Source of the DNA: Streptomyces meridianus
GTDB taxonomy: Bacteria > Actinomycetota > Actinomycetes > Streptomycetales > Streptomycetaceae
Direction of reading: 5' to 3'
DNA length: 64,000 nucleotides
Assembly (NCBI RefSeq): GCF_023703325.1
Contig: NZ_JAMQGM010000001.1
Span: 299,745 to 363,744 of the forward strand
The notes beneath the pieces were generated by a model. The model had not been told where the DNA came from. It saw only the letters and a program-made list of their open reading frames with translations, and did not search any database. This document shows, piece by piece, positions 9,335-18,432 of this stretch (position 1 is the first letter of the stretch; every line of letters starts with the position of its first letter). The position numbers and the translations under genes are program-made.

Positions 9335-10498
9335 TCAGGTCCGGGCGTCCGCAGCAGGGCCACTGCCGGCGGCGGGGCGGCCGGGGTGCTGCCTGCGGCT
9401 GCCGGGCGTGGGCGGATGGAAGACCGCGACCAGGGCCAGCGCAACCGCGCCGGCCAGTGCCCAGGCGGAAAGGATCAGCAGCGGGGTGGTGATGGCGTTG
9501 CCGTCGAAGTAGACGGTGTTCTGGATGGCGGGAAGGGCCGATCCGGCGGGAAGGGCCTTGCCGAGGTCGGCATACCACGGGGCGATCATGTGAGGGCCGA
9601 GTGTCGTGCCCGAGGAGGCCACACCGACGGGGATGAACAGCAGGAACACCAGCAGGTAGCCCAGGCCTCCGGCCCACCGCGCCGCAGCGGCGGCCGTCGC
9701 GGTGGCGGCGAACGCCAGCAGGGTGCCGATGCCGAACAGCCCCCAGGGGGCACCGGTCAGCGCCCCGATCGCCGGGTCGGCGAGCGCGGTGGCGACCGCG
9801 GCGACGAGCACCGCATAAGCGGCGATCGCGAGCAGCTGCCCGAACGGGTGCATGACCTTGCCGAAGCGTGTCACCAGCAGATTGGCGAAAACCAGGCTCG
9901 GTGCGAGCAGCGCGATCACGAAGAACACCTGCGACAGGCCCTGAGGATCGTTGGGAGGCAAGGGGCGGACGTTCTGCACGGCGAGTTGCATGCCGTCCGC
10001 GCGAGCAACGGCGGTTGCGTCGGCGACCGTGGCGTTCGTAGCCGCTGAACCGTTGGCGGTGGCCACCGCGAGCACGTGGCGGGGTGTCGCAGGCACCAGG
10101 GCGGCGTTCACTTCGCGCTCGAGGATTGCGTTACGTGCTGCCTGCACGGTCGGGTAGCTCCTGACGGTGTAACCGCCGGGGCGCTCCCGCTCCAGGCTGT
10201 CACTCAGGGCCGAGGCCTGCGTCCGGCTGCCCACCACTCCGATCGGCAGGGCTCTTGGGCCCGGAGCATGCAGGGCACCCATGAAAGAGGCGATGAACAC
10301 AAGACTGATCAAGGTGGCCCCGACGGCGCCGGCGAAGGTGGCCAAGGTGCGACGCCGACGGGGGCGGCCCCGCGATGCCGGGCCCCCGCGGTTCGCTTCC
10401 GCCCCATCGCCGCCCTGCTCGCGTGCATCCTTGCCCGATGCTCCGGACGTCTCCGAGTCCGGGGGGACGCCGTTGTCGGGTGTGTCCGAATCGTTCAT
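9335..10498 (-). CDS. DUF3533/YhgE-Pip-like membrane protein
   Basis: A 387-residue protein: a charged cytosolic N terminus of about 50 residues, one helix (residues 53-75), an extracytoplasmic domain of about 135 residues and then about five helices from about 195 to 360, ending in a short Arg/Pro-rich tail. This layout, one helix-loop-helix cluster, is that of the ABC-2/YhgE-Pip/DUF3533 membrane proteins linked to export or phage-receptor roles. The ATG at 10498 has GGGAAGGA upstream. No ATPase gene is adjacent. The substrate is unknown. Confidence 0.7.
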   Translation of the reverse strand: MNDSDTPDNGVPPDSETSGASGKDAREQGGDGAEANRGGPASRGRPRRRRTLATFAGAVGATLISLVFIASFMGALHAPGPRALPIGVVGSRTQASALSDSLERERPGGYTVRSYPTVQAARNAILEREVNAALVPATPRHVLAVATANGSAATNATVADATAVARADGMQLAVQNVRPLPPNDPQGLSQVFFVIALLAPSLVFANLLVTRFGKVMHPFGQLLAIAAYAVLVAAVATALADPAIGALTGAPWGLFGIGTLLAFAATATAAAAARWAGGLGYLLVFLLFIPVGVASSGTTLGPHMIAPWYADLGKALPAGSALPAIQNTVYFDGNAITTPLLILSAWALAGAVALALVAVFHPPTPGSRRQHPGRPAAGSGPAADART

Positions 10499-10690
10499 GA
10501 TCCTTCCCGGTGCGCCTCAGGCTGCTGCTTTTCATCCCACACTCCTTGCGTGGATACCCCGTGCTTCAGCTCGGGGAGGAAACGCATCCTGCGATGACGC
10601 CGCCTGATGCACCGTGGTTCCCCGTGGTTGTCTGCATGATCCCCCTCGTACGGGCACGCGTAGGGCACGTGAACGGGTCGGCCCACGTGG

Positions 10691-11104
10691 TCAGTGGAGG
10701 ATCTTCTCTTTGGCCTGCTGAAACTCGCTGTCAGTGATCTCGCCACGCGCCTTGAGGTCCGAGAGTTTGGTCAGCTCGTCCGCCCCGCTTGTTCCCCCGG
10801 TCCCTGCGGCGGCTCGGACCTGCGCGTCGGCCTCTTCTTGACTCCTCCGTGACCGAAGCTCTTCCCGCTTCGCCATCTCCGTTCCGCGCTTCGTCAAATA
10901 CACGAAGACGCCGAGGAACGGGAGGACGATCACGAAGAGTAGCCAGCCGACCTTGGCTCCCCCGCTCAGATCGTGGTCACGGAAGATGTCGCCGATGACC
11001 CGGATCAGCAGCACCAGCCAGATGACCCAGAGGAAGATCCATACGGTCACCAGGAAGGCGCTGAGGAGCGGAAAGTCCCACGCCAGATTCACGTGATTGT
11101 TCAT
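10691..11104 (-). CDS. PLDc_N / SHOCT domain membrane protein
   Basis: A 137-residue protein. Residues 10-65 form two helices of the PLDc_N type (WVIWLVLLIRVIGDIFRDHD, then WLLFVIVLPFLGVFVYLTKR). A charged linker follows, and residues 107-137 form a SHOCT motif (ELTKLSDLKARGEITDSEF). SHOCT modules are short helical oligomerisation-like tails found on many actinobacterial membrane proteins; the specific role is unknown. The ATG at 11104 has GGAGG four bases upstream and is preferred over an open reading to 11146. Confidence 0.82.
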   Translation of the reverse strand: MNNHVNLAWDFPLLSAFLVTVWIFLWVIWLVLLIRVIGDIFRDHDLSGGAKVGWLLFVIVLPFLGVFVYLTKRGTEMAKREELRSRRSQEEADAQVRAAAGTGGTSGADELTKLSDLKARGEITDSEFQQAKEKILH

Positions 11105-11330
11105 CTCGCCTCCACGTTGGCATGTACCGGTATGGCACATTTCCACCGTGCTTCACCGTCGGCGAATGTGCGACCGGGGGGCCGCTCGTCCCGGTGCGAA
11201 GCCCGCCTGCGTTCCTGAGATCTTGGTGGTCAGCGCACCCGGAACACTGCCAGGGCGGTCACCAGTGCCCCGCTTCCCTGTGGCTCCGGCGGCCGTGGCT
11301 GACACTGCGGCCGCCATCGGCACCGACCTG

Positions 11331-12320
11331 GCGCGACCCTGACGCCGGGCAGGTCTCCTTCGGGGAGTACGCGGCTGCCTGGATCGAGGAGCGCGGACTG
11401 ACCACGCGGACCACCGAGCTGTACCGGTCGCTGCTGCGGCTCCACCTCGCCCCGACCTTCGGGGGAGTGGCTGTCGCCGACATCTCGCCCGCTGCGGTGC
11501 GTCGTTGACGAGCCGCTCGACTCGGTGCCGGTACCGGGGCATCCACCGTCGCCAAGGCGTACGCGCTGCTGCGGGCGGTACTCGCCACTGCGGTGGAAGA
11601 CCAGATGATCCGGCGGAACCCCTGCCAGATCAAAGGCGCGAGCGCCACCCCGGTCCCCGAGCGCCGACAGCCACCGTGCACGAGGTGTTCGCCATCGCCG
11701 ATGCCGTCCAGCCGCGTTACCGCGCCCTGGTGCTCATGGCGGGCTTCCTCGGCCTGCGATGGGGCGAGCTGATCGGCCTGCGCCGTCGGGACATCGACCT
11801 CGACCGGCGAGCCGTCCGCGTGCGCCAGGCCGTCGCCGAGCTGACCAACGGGCAGCGGGAGATCAAGGCTCCCAAGAGCGAAGCGGGCAAGCGAACCGTG
11901 TCCATCCCGGAGGCGATCCTCCCGGATCTGCGCGCGCACCTCGAGCACTTCGCCGAGCCGGGCTCGGAAGGCCGGGTGTTCATCGGCGGCAAGGGCGCTA
12001 CCCCGCGCCGCAACCACTTCAACCGGCTCTGGCACCAGGCGTGCGAAAGGGCCGGCATCTCCGGCCTTCGCTTCCACGACCTCCGGCACACGGGCAACAC
12101 CCTGGCGGCCTCGACCGGTGCCAGCACCTGTGAGCTGATGGCCAGGATGGGCCACAGCACGGCCAGGGCTGCGCTGATCTACCAGCACGCGAGCGCTGAA
12201 CGGGACCGGCTGATCGCCGACTCGGTGAGTCAACTCGTGAGCCAGGCCAGGAAGGCTGCTGCGGCACCCCGCGAAGAGGTCTCGGCACAGGACTGGCACG
12301 TGGATGGCACGGGCGGCTGA
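11331..12320 (+). pseudogene. Tyrosine-recombinase integrase, broken and 5'-truncated
   Basis: Remnant of a phage or integrative-element integrase. Homology begins near 11331 (RDPDAGQVSFGEYAAAWIEE), so the N-terminal arm-binding part is missing. Two lesions are visible: the Trp codon expected after PAAVRR is TGA (11506-11508), and about one base is lost near 11664 in the linker. Downstream the catalytic domain is intact: Arg in GLRWGE, Lys in SEAGKRTV, HDLRH, the second His in ARMGHS and the Tyr nucleophile in IYQHAS. It ends 70 bases from the 3' end of tRNA-Gly, the usual attachment site of such elements. Confidence 0.85.
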
Positions 12321-12338
12321 TCAAGCCTCTGGGAAGCA

Positions 12339-12381
12339 CATCGGGCCAGGTCGAGGAAACATCCTCCGACCTGGCCCGATG
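12339..12381. terminator. Terminator between integrase remnant and tRNA-Gly
   Basis: Arms CATCGGGCCAGGTCG and its complement form a 15-bp stem, with AGGA/TCCT extending it across a one-base bulge. It can serve both the plus-strand remnant and the minus-strand tRNA. Confidence 0.75.
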
Positions 12382-12389
12382 CCGTGTGG

Positions 12390-12460
12390 AGCGGGCGACG
12401 GGAATCGAACCCGCGTAGCCAGTTTGGAAGACTGGGGCTCTACCATTGAGCTACGCCCGC
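12390..12460 (-). tRNA. tRNA-Gly (TCC)
   Basis: Read on the minus strand, GCGGGCG at the 5' end pairs with CGCCCGC at the 3' end. The anticodon loop CTTCCAA gives TCC, and the T arm holds GGTTCGATTCC. The gene is 71 bases and CCA is not encoded. Its 3' end faces the integrase remnant. Confidence 0.96.
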
Positions 12461-12592
12461 GAGCGCGGCCGATCACGGCTGCGGCACGGCATGCATCGTA
12501 GCGGGTCGGGGGGCCTTCCCGCACGTTCGCTGTCCCGCACGGAACGCGACGGCTCTTGAGCGTACGGGCATGTACCCTACGTGTCGCACCTG

Positions 12593-12669
12593 CGGGGTGT
12601 GGCGCAGCTTGGTAGCGCGTCCGCTTTGGGAGCGGAAGGCCGTCGGTTCGAATCCGGCCACCCCGACCA
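12593..12669 (+). tRNA. tRNA-Pro (TGG)
   Basis: The CGGGGTG acceptor pairs with CACCCCG. The anticodon stem TCCGC/GCGGA encloses TTTGGGA, giving TGG. GGTTCGAATCC forms the T arm. The 3' CCA is encoded (12667-12669). It is divergent from tRNA-Gly with about 130 bases between. Confidence 0.96.
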
Positions 12670-12681
12670 TGCAAGATCGCG

Positions 12682-12712
12682 TTGTGGGGCCCGTCGTGCT
12701 TGCGGTTACTAT
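12682..12712 (+). promoter_or_regulatory. Candidate tig promoter
   Basis: TTGTGG (12682-12687) and TACTAT (12707-12712) are 19 bases apart, leaving an approximately 80-base leader before tig. The -10 matches well; the spacing is slightly long. Confidence 0.4.
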
Positions 12713-12801
12713 GCAAGCTGTGTGCCCGTGTGTCTCTCTGCCGGGCCCAATCCGCTGAGTGTCAGCGAAATCCCAGAAGTCAGCCCCAAGGAGACCGAAC
12801 C

Positions 12802-14193
12802 GTGAAGAGCGCCGTGGAGAACCTGAACCCGACCCGGGTTCGGCTCACTGTCGAGGTGCCCTTCGAGGAGCTCAAGCCCAGCCTCGACGCGGCGTACAAG
12901 AAGATCAACCAGCAGGTCACGGTGGCGGGGTTCCGTAAGGGCAAGATCCCGGCCCGCGTCATCGACCAGCGGTTCGGCCGCGGGGCCGTGCTCGAAGAGG
13001 CCGTCAACGACGCGCTCCCGAAGTTCTACACCGAGGCCGTCAATGAGGGTGAGCTCAACCCGCTCGGTCAGCCCGAGGTCGACATCACCGAGCTGAAGGA
13101 CGGCGAGCTGCTGGCCTTCACCGCCGAGGTCGACATCCGCCCCTCCATCGAGATCCCGGACTTCTCGGGCATCGAGGTCACCGTCGATCCGATCGAGGTC
13201 TCCGACGAGGAGGTCGACAAGGCCGTCGAGCAGCTTCGCGAGCGCTTCGCCTCGACGTCGCCGGTCGAGCGCGCCGCCGCCGAGGGCGACATCGTCACCG
13301 TCGACCTCGAGGCCAGCGTCGACGGCAAGGTCCTCGAGGACGGCGTCGCGCAGGGCATCGACTACACCGTCGGTTCCGGTGAGCTGCTCGAGGGCATCGA
13401 CGAGGCCGTCACCGGTCTCGAGGCCGGCGGCACGGCCACCTTCACCTCCGAACTCAAGGGCGGCTCGGCGGAGGGCCGCGAGGCCGAGGTCAAGGTCGAC
13501 GTCACGGCCGTCAAGTCGCGTGAACTGCCCGAGCTGGACGACGAGTTCGCCCAGCTGGCGAGCGAGTTCGACACCCTCGACGAGCTGCGCGCCGACAGCC
13601 GCAAGCGCCTCGAGCAGTCCAAGAAGTACGACCAGGCCACCCAGGCCCAGGAGAAGGTGCTCGACGCGCTTCTCGAGCTGGTCGAGGTCCCGATCCCCGA
13701 GAAGCTCCTCGAGGACGAGGTCCAGACCCGCAAGCACAACCTCGAGCACCACCAGCTCGGCCAGATGGGGCTCGACCTCGAGGGCTACCTCAAGATGCAG
13801 GACAAGTCCGCCGAGGACTTCGACGCAGAGCTGAAGGAGCAGGCCGAGAAGGGCATCAAGACCCAGTTCGTCCTCGACGAGCTCGTCAACAAGGAGAAGC
13901 TGTCCGTCGGCCAGGAGGAGCTCACCGAGCACCTCATGCGCCGTGCGCAGTCCTCCGGCATGAGCCCCGACCAGTTCGCCCAGGCCGTCGTCGAAGGCGG
14001 CCAGGTCCCGATGCTCGTCGGCGAGGTCGCCCGCGGCAAGGCGCTCGCGGTCGTCGTCGAGGCCGCCAAGGTCGTCGACAGCAACGGCGAGACCGTGGAC
14101 CTCGACGACGAGGACGAGACCGCCGAGACCGTCCAGGCGTCGGACGCCGAGGACGCCGAGAGCGCCGAGGACAAGGCCGCCGAGGAGAAGTAG
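12802..14193 (+). CDS. tig: Trigger factor
   Basis: Ribosome-associated peptidyl-prolyl isomerase and chaperone of nascent chains. The 463-residue protein has the N-terminal ribosome-docking domain, including the signature GFRKGKIP (about residues 45-52), a central FKBP-type domain (about 150-245) and a helical C-terminal arm domain. The last 30 residues are an acidic Glu/Asp/Ala tail typical of actinobacteria. The GTG at 12802 follows AAGGAG (12788-12793). A short GC hairpin at 14195-14210 lies just past the stop. It sits directly before the Clp protease genes, as usual. Confidence 0.96.
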   Translation: MKSAVENLNPTRVRLTVEVPFEELKPSLDAAYKKINQQVTVAGFRKGKIPARVIDQRFGRGAVLEEAVNDALPKFYTEAVNEGELNPLGQPEVDITELKDGELLAFTAEVDIRPSIEIPDFSGIEVTVDPIEVSDEEVDKAVEQLRERFASTSPVERAAAEGDIVTVDLEASVDGKVLEDGVAQGIDYTVGSGELLEGIDEAVTGLEAGGTATFTSELKGGSAEGREAEVKVDVTAVKSRELPELDDEFAQLASEFDTLDELRADSRKRLEQSKKYDQATQAQEKVLDALLELVEVPIPEKLLEDEVQTRKHNLEHHQLGQMGLDLEGYLKMQDKSAEDFDAELKEQAEKGIKTQFVLDELVNKEKLSVGQEELTEHLMRRAQSSGMSPDQFAQAVVEGGQVPMLVGEVARGKALAVVVEAAKVVDSNGETVDLDDEDETAETVQASDAEDAESAEDKAAEEK

Positions 14194-14496
14194 GCGGGGC
14201 CGAGTCCCCGGAGGCCTTCACCCGTACGGTGGGCCCGGACGCGCCGCACAGGCCGCGACAGCGGCAGGTGCCGCACCGGGCCCACCGGCATGTCCGGAGG
14301 GGCCCGAAGCCTGCGCTCACAGCGAACAGTTCTCCGTGCGGGATGGTGTTGTCCGACCTGCGCGTTAGGGTCCGTAGATACGAGGGCAGGGGAGTCGCCG
14401 CGGGGCGACGGAGAACCGTCGGTGGCAAACCGAACCCGTGCCCGAGAAGAAGACGCTGAGACGGCCCGTTGCCGTCAGAGACGAGCAGGTGGATAC
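14194..14496. other. tig-clpP1 intergenic region
   Basis: About 300 bases holding the clpP1 promoter region. It contains a ClgR-type box (14310-14327) and a TTAGGGT element near 14364-14370 that could be the -10. No gene was seen. Confidence 0.6.
14310..14327 (+). promoter_or_regulatory. ClgR-type operator upstream of clpP1
   Basis: CGCTCACAGCGAAC at 14314-14327 fits the actinobacterial ClgR core CGCYNANRGCGWWS at every position; the four bases before it fit less well. It lies about 50 bases before a candidate -10, which suits an activator. ClgR is known to activate clpP1P2 in Streptomyces; its use here is inference. Confidence 0.65.
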
Positions 14497-15114
14497 GTGA
14501 CGAATCTGATGCCTTCCGCCGCCGGCGAGCCGTCCATCGGTGGTGGCCTCGGCGACCAGGTGTACAACCGGCTCCTCAACGAGCGCATCATCTTCCTCGG
14601 CCAGCAGGTCGACGACGACATCGCCAACAGGATCACGGCGCAGCTGCTCCTCCTTGCCGCCGACCCCGACAAGGACATCTACCTGTACATCAACAGCCCG
14701 GGCGGTTCGATCACCGCCGGCATGGCGATCTACGACACGATGCAGTACATCAAGAACGACGTGGTCACCATCGCGATGGGCCTCGCCGCTTCGATGGGCC
14801 AGTTCCTGCTGAGCGCCGGCACCCGCGGCAAGCGCTTCGCGCTGCCCAATGCCGAGATCCTGATCCACCAGCCCTCCGCCGGCCTGGCCGGCTCGGCCTC
14901 GGACATCAAGATCCACGCCGAGCAGCTGCTGCGCACCAAGAAGAAGATGGCGGACCTCACCGCCTTCCACACCGGCCAGACCGTCGAGCAGGTCACGCGC
15001 GACTCCGACCGCGACCGCTGGTTCTCCGCCGAGGAGGCCAAGGCGTACGGACTGGTCGACGAGGTCATGGCGTCCGCCATGGGCGTTCCGGGCGGAGGCG
15101 GCACCGGGGCCTGA
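14497..15114 (+). CDS. clpP1: ATP-dependent Clp protease proteolytic subunit 1
   Basis: Serine peptidase subunit of the ClpP1P2 barrel, which degrades substrates fed by ClpX or ClpC. The 205-residue protein has the catalytic Ser99 in GLAASMGQ, His124 in ILIHQPSAG and the handle-region Asp downstream. The GTG at 14497 ([11 protein letters not shown]) was chosen; some relatives are annotated from further upstream, and an ATG at 14509 is also possible. clpP2 follows after 93 bases, forming the usual bicistronic unit. Confidence 0.96.
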   Translation: MTNLMPSAAGEPSIGGGLGDQVYNRLLNERIIFLGQQVDDDIANRITAQLLLLAADPDKDIYLYINSPGGSITAGMAIYDTMQYIKNDVVTIAMGLAASMGQFLLSAGTRGKRFALPNAEILIHQPSAGLAGSASDIKIHAEQLLRTKKKMADLTAFHTGQTVEQVTRDSDRDRWFSAEEAKAYGLVDEVMASAMGVPGGGGTGA

Positions 15115-15207
15115 TCCCCGCGCCACCCCCAGGCGACCTTCCCCCGCCCGCCACCGCAGGCCGGGGCACTCCAGTCCACTGAACGCCACCAGGACGGTGA
15201 CACCGAC

Positions 15208-15864
15208 ATGAACAACTTCCCCGGCAGCGGCCTCTACGAGGGCCCGGCGGCAGAGTCCCGCTACGTCGTCCCGCGCTTCGTGGAGCGCACCTCTCAGGGC
15301 GTGCGCGAGTACGACCCGTACGCGAAGCTCTTCGAGGAGCGCGTGATCTTCCTGGGCGTGCAGATCGACGACGCCTCCGCCAACGACGTCATGGCGCAGC
15401 TGCTGTGCCTGGAGTCGATGGACCCGGACCGCGACATCTCGATCTACATCAACTCGCCCGGCGGCTCGTTCACCGCGCTGACGGCCATCTACGACACGAT
15501 GCAGTTCGTGAAGCCCGACATCCAGACGGTCTGCATGGGCCAGGCGGCTTCCGCGGCAGCCGTGCTGCTGGCCGCGGGAACGCCCGGCAAGCGGATGGCG
15601 CTGCCGAACGCCCGCGTGCTGATCCACCAGCCGTACAGCGAGACGGGCCGTGGCCAGGTCTCCGACCTGGAGATCGCGGCTCAGGAGATCCTTCGGATGC
15701 GCTCCCAGCTCGAGGACCTGCTGGCCAAGCACTCGACCACGCCGCTGGAGAAGATCCGCGACGACATCGAGCGCGACAAGATCCTCACGGCCGAGGAGTC
15801 CCTCGAGTACGGCCTGATCGACCAGATCGTCTCGACCCGCAAGAGTTCCACCGTGACCATGTGA
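15208..15864 (+). CDS. clpP2: ATP-dependent Clp protease proteolytic subunit 2
   Basis: Second ClpP subunit, expected to form a hetero-tetradecamer with ClpP1. The 218-residue protein carries catalytic Ser115 ([10 protein letters not shown]) and His140 (VLIHQPYSE). The N-terminal 40 residues, ending [11 protein letters not shown], are the actinobacterial ClpP2 propeptide-like extension. A strong hairpin follows nine bases after the stop, separating it from clpX. Confidence 0.96.
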   Translation: MNNFPGSGLYEGPAAESRYVVPRFVERTSQGVREYDPYAKLFEERVIFLGVQIDDASANDVMAQLLCLESMDPDRDISIYINSPGGSFTALTAIYDTMQFVKPDIQTVCMGQAASAAAVLLAAGTPGKRMALPNARVLIHQPYSETGRGQVSDLEIAAQEILRMRSQLEDLLAKHSTTPLEKIRDDIERDKILTAEESLEYGLIDQIVSTRKSSTVTM

Positions 15865-15872
15865 CGTTCCGA

Positions 15873-15901
15873 CCCCCTTGGGCCGAGTCGGCCCAAGGGG
15901 G
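15873..15901 (+). terminator. clpP1P2 operon terminator
   Basis: A perfect 12-bp stem, CCCCCTTGGGCC, with a five-base loop GAGTC begins nine bases after the clpP2 stop. Confidence 0.85.
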
Positions 15902-16071
15902 GCCCGAACCGGGGGCCGGGCAAGGTACCGTCGTATTGGGCCTGGGGCCTTCGCCGTTGACGGCAGCCGCTGCAGAAGGCAGCGACCGAGCGATGCGGCT
16001 CCCCCGGAAACCCAAGTCAGGCACCAGGGTTCGTCGAACAGGGCGGATCCCAGGCGAAGGGGAAGCACCTC

Positions 16072-17358
16072 GTGGCACGCATCGGTGACGGCGGCGACCT
16101 GCTCAAGTGCTCGTTCTGCGGGAAGAGCCAGAAGCAGGTGAAGAAGCTCATCGCAGGTCCCGGTGTCTACATCTGCGACGAATGCATCGACCTCTGCAAC
16201 GAGATCATCGAGGAGGAGCTCGCGGAGAGCTCCGAGGTGCGGTGGGAGGAACTCCCCAAGCCCCGTGAGATCTCCGAGTTCCTCGAGGGGTACGTCGTCG
16301 GGCAGGAGGCCGCCAAGAAGGCGCTGTCCGTGGCGGTCTACAACCACTACAAGCGAGTGCAGGCCGGGGAGAACGGCCAAGGGCGCGAGGACGGCATCGA
16401 GTTGGCGAAGTCCAACATCCTGCTGCTCGGCCCCACGGGCTCCGGCAAGACACTGCTCGCGCAGACGCTCGCCCGGATGCTCAACGTCCCCTTCGCGATC
16501 GCCGACGCCACCGCGCTCACCGAGGCGGGCTACGTCGGCGAGGACGTCGAGAACATCCTGCTGAAGCTGATCCAGGCCGCCGACTACGACGTCAAGAAGG
16601 CCGAGACCGGCATCATCTACATCGACGAGATCGACAAGGTCGCCCGCAAGAGCGAGAACCCGTCGATCACGCGTGACGTCTCCGGCGAGGGCGTGCAGCA
16701 GGCGCTGCTGAAGATCCTCGAGGGCACCACCGCCTCGGTGCCTCCGCAGGGCGGACGCAAGCACCCGCACCAGGAGTTCATCCAGATCGACACGACGAAC
16801 GTGCTGTTCATCGTCGGCGGTGCCTTCGCCGGGCTGGAGAAGCTCATCGAGGCCCGCGCCGGGGCGAAGGGCATCGGCTTCGGTGCCACGATCCGCTCCA
16901 AGCACGAGGTCGACTCCTCCGACCACTTCCGTGACGTCATGCCGGAGGACCTGGTCAAGTACGGCATGATCCCCGAGTTCATCGGCAGGCTGCCCGTCAT
17001 CACCTCGGTGCACAACCTCGACCGCGAGGCCCTGCTGCAGATCCTCGTCGAGCCGCGCAACGCGCTCGTCAAGCAGTACCAGCGGCTCTTCGAACTCGAT
17101 GGTGTGGAGCTGGACTTCGATCGGCCCGCGCTCGAGGCGATCGCCGACCAGGCGATTCTGCGCGGCACCGGCGCGCGGGGTCTGCGCGCCATCATGGAAG
17201 AGGTGCTGATGTCGGTGATGTACGAGGTGCCGTCCCGCAAGGACGTCGCACGCGTGGTCATCACCGAAGAGGTCGTGCACTCGAACGTCAACCCCACCCT
17301 GGTGCCGCGCGAGTCGCGGTCCATCGGTAAGGGTGAGCGCCACGAGAAGAGCGCATAG
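16072..17358 (+). CDS. clpX: ATP-dependent Clp protease ATP-binding subunit ClpX
   Basis: AAA+ unfoldase that delivers tagged substrates to ClpP. The 428-residue protein has an N-terminal Cys4 zinc domain (Cys13, 16, 35, 38), Walker A GPTGSGKT, Walker [10 protein letters not shown] and the C-terminal lid with GARGLRAI. The pore and ClpP-binding loops fall at their usual places, the latter near IGFGA. The GTG at 16072 follows an AGGGGAAG site. It has its own upstream region of about 170 bases after the clpP2 terminator, so it is probably transcribed separately. Confidence 0.97.
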   Translation: MARIGDGGDLLKCSFCGKSQKQVKKLIAGPGVYICDECIDLCNEIIEEELAESSEVRWEELPKPREISEFLEGYVVGQEAAKKALSVAVYNHYKRVQAGENGQGREDGIELAKSNILLLGPTGSGKTLLAQTLARMLNVPFAIADATALTEAGYVGEDVENILLKLIQAADYDVKKAETGIIYIDEIDKVARKSENPSITRDVSGEGVQQALLKILEGTTASVPPQGGRKHPHQEFIQIDTTNVLFIVGGAFAGLEKLIEARAGAKGIGFGATIRSKHEVDSSDHFRDVMPEDLVKYGMIPEFIGRLPVITSVHNLDREALLQILVEPRNALVKQYQRLFELDGVELDFDRPALEAIADQAILRGTGARGLRAIMEEVLMSVMYEVPSRKDVARVVITEEVVHSNVNPTLVPRESRSIGKGERHEKSA

Positions 17359-17366
17359 GACATCCG

Positions 17367-17407
17367 CGAAGGGGCGGGTCCGGGAGCTTCCCGGGCCCGC
17401 CCCTTCG
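17367..17407. terminator. Terminator after clpX (bidirectional)
   Basis: Arms CGAAGGGGCGGG and CCCGCCCCTTCG form a 12-bp stem, with CGGGA/TCCCG pairing inside. It lies between convergent clpX and the 17421 gene. Confidence 0.82.
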
Positions 17408-17420
17408 GTGTCCGTGCCGG

Positions 17421-18413
17421 CTACTCCTTGACGCGCACGTCCTTGCGGAACTTCGCCGTCGTCTCCGCCCAGTCGCCGACCGACGGGGTCGAGATCTTGC
17501 CGTCCGTCGCCGCCTTGGGAGTCGGGGAGTACATCACGAGAGCTGCGGTGCTCGAGTCGCCCCAGACGCAGAAGGGCGTCTTGAAGACCTCCATGTCCAG
17601 CTCACCGCACTTCATGACGTCGCCGTCGAACCCCGCGGGTTTCTGAGCCGTGACCCTGGTGTCCTTGAACGGTCCGCCGGCGATGATCTGGTCCACCGCC
17701 GCTGATGGGTCCGTCACGTCGCCGTAGGCTCCGCCGAACGACAACTGGGCCTTGTCGTTGGTGTAGACGGCCGAGACGGAGGTGGCGTCGCTGATGCCGG
17801 TGTCGTCCCCGGACTGGGACTTGGGCATCTTCTCGCTCTGCTCCTGGTTCTTGCTGAACTCCCCGCCCATGACCTTGGCCGGGGTGGTGAGCGTGTAGCC
17901 GTCCCCGTTCCCGCCCGCGCCGCCGCCTCCGCTGAACCAGACCACGGTGCCGACGATCACGAGCAGGAACACCGCGGCCGCGGCTATGCCGATGGTCCTG
18001 CCGCTGCTGCTGCGCTCCGCGGGGGCGTCCCACTCCGCCTGTTCCTGTCCGTACGGGCTGTGCTGCTCACCGTAGGGGTCCTGCTGCGGTGGCGGTGGCG
18101 GTTGTTGCTGCTGCGGGTAGCCGTACGCCGTTTCCTGCTGCGGGTAGCCGTAGCCGTAGCCGGGCTGCTGCGGAGGCGGCTGCTGGGGGTAGCCGTAGCC
18201 CGGCTGTTCGGGCGGTGGCTGTTGCGGGTAGCCGTAGCCGGGCTGTCCCTGCTGCTGTCCGTAAGGATCCGCCTGCGGGTCGCCGTACGGGTCGTAGTGG
18301 GGCTGCTGCGGCTGACCGCCGTACGGTCCGGGCTGCTGGTAACCGTCCCCGTACGGGTCGTAGTGCGGTTGCTGCGGCTGACCGCCGTACGGCCCGGGCT
18401 CGTTGTGGCTCAT
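17421..18413 (-). CDS. Tyr/Gln/Pro-rich single-pass membrane protein (paralogue A)
   Basis: A 330-residue protein of unknown function. Residues 1 to about 125 are a low-complexity cytosolic arm of repeated PYGGQPQQPHYDPYGD and QQPGYGYPQQ units. One membrane helix follows at about 140-160 (IGIAAAAVFLLVIVGTVVWF), then an extracytoplasmic domain with two Cys in the context KCGELDMEVFKTPFCVWGD, probably a disulfide. The N terminus MSHNEP and the C-terminal domain match the neighbour at 18433, so the pair arose by duplication. ATG at 18413 has GAGAGGA upstream. Confidence 0.82.
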   Translation of the reverse strand: MSHNEPGPYGGQPQQPHYDPYGDGYQQPGPYGGQPQQPHYDPYGDPQADPYGQQQGQPGYGYPQQPPPEQPGYGYPQQPPPQQPGYGYGYPQQETAYGYPQQQQPPPPPQQDPYGEQHSPYGQEQAEWDAPAERSSSGRTIGIAAAAVFLLVIVGTVVWFSGGGGAGGNGDGYTLTTPAKVMGGEFSKNQEQSEKMPKSQSGDDTGISDATSVSAVYTNDKAQLSFGGAYGDVTDPSAAVDQIIAGGPFKDTRVTAQKPAGFDGDVMKCGELDMEVFKTPFCVWGDSSTAALVMYSPTPKAATDGKISTPSVGDWAETTAKFRKDVRVKE

Positions 18414-18432
18414 GGGGATCCTCTCGGGTTGG

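Noticed and set aside
12390..12460. Second attachment site for the integrase
   Set aside because: No other copy of the tRNA-Gly 3' end was found in the window, so no attR can be named.
14365..17343. 992-codon minus-strand frame opposite the clp genes
   Set aside because: Shadow of clpP1, clpP2 and clpX.
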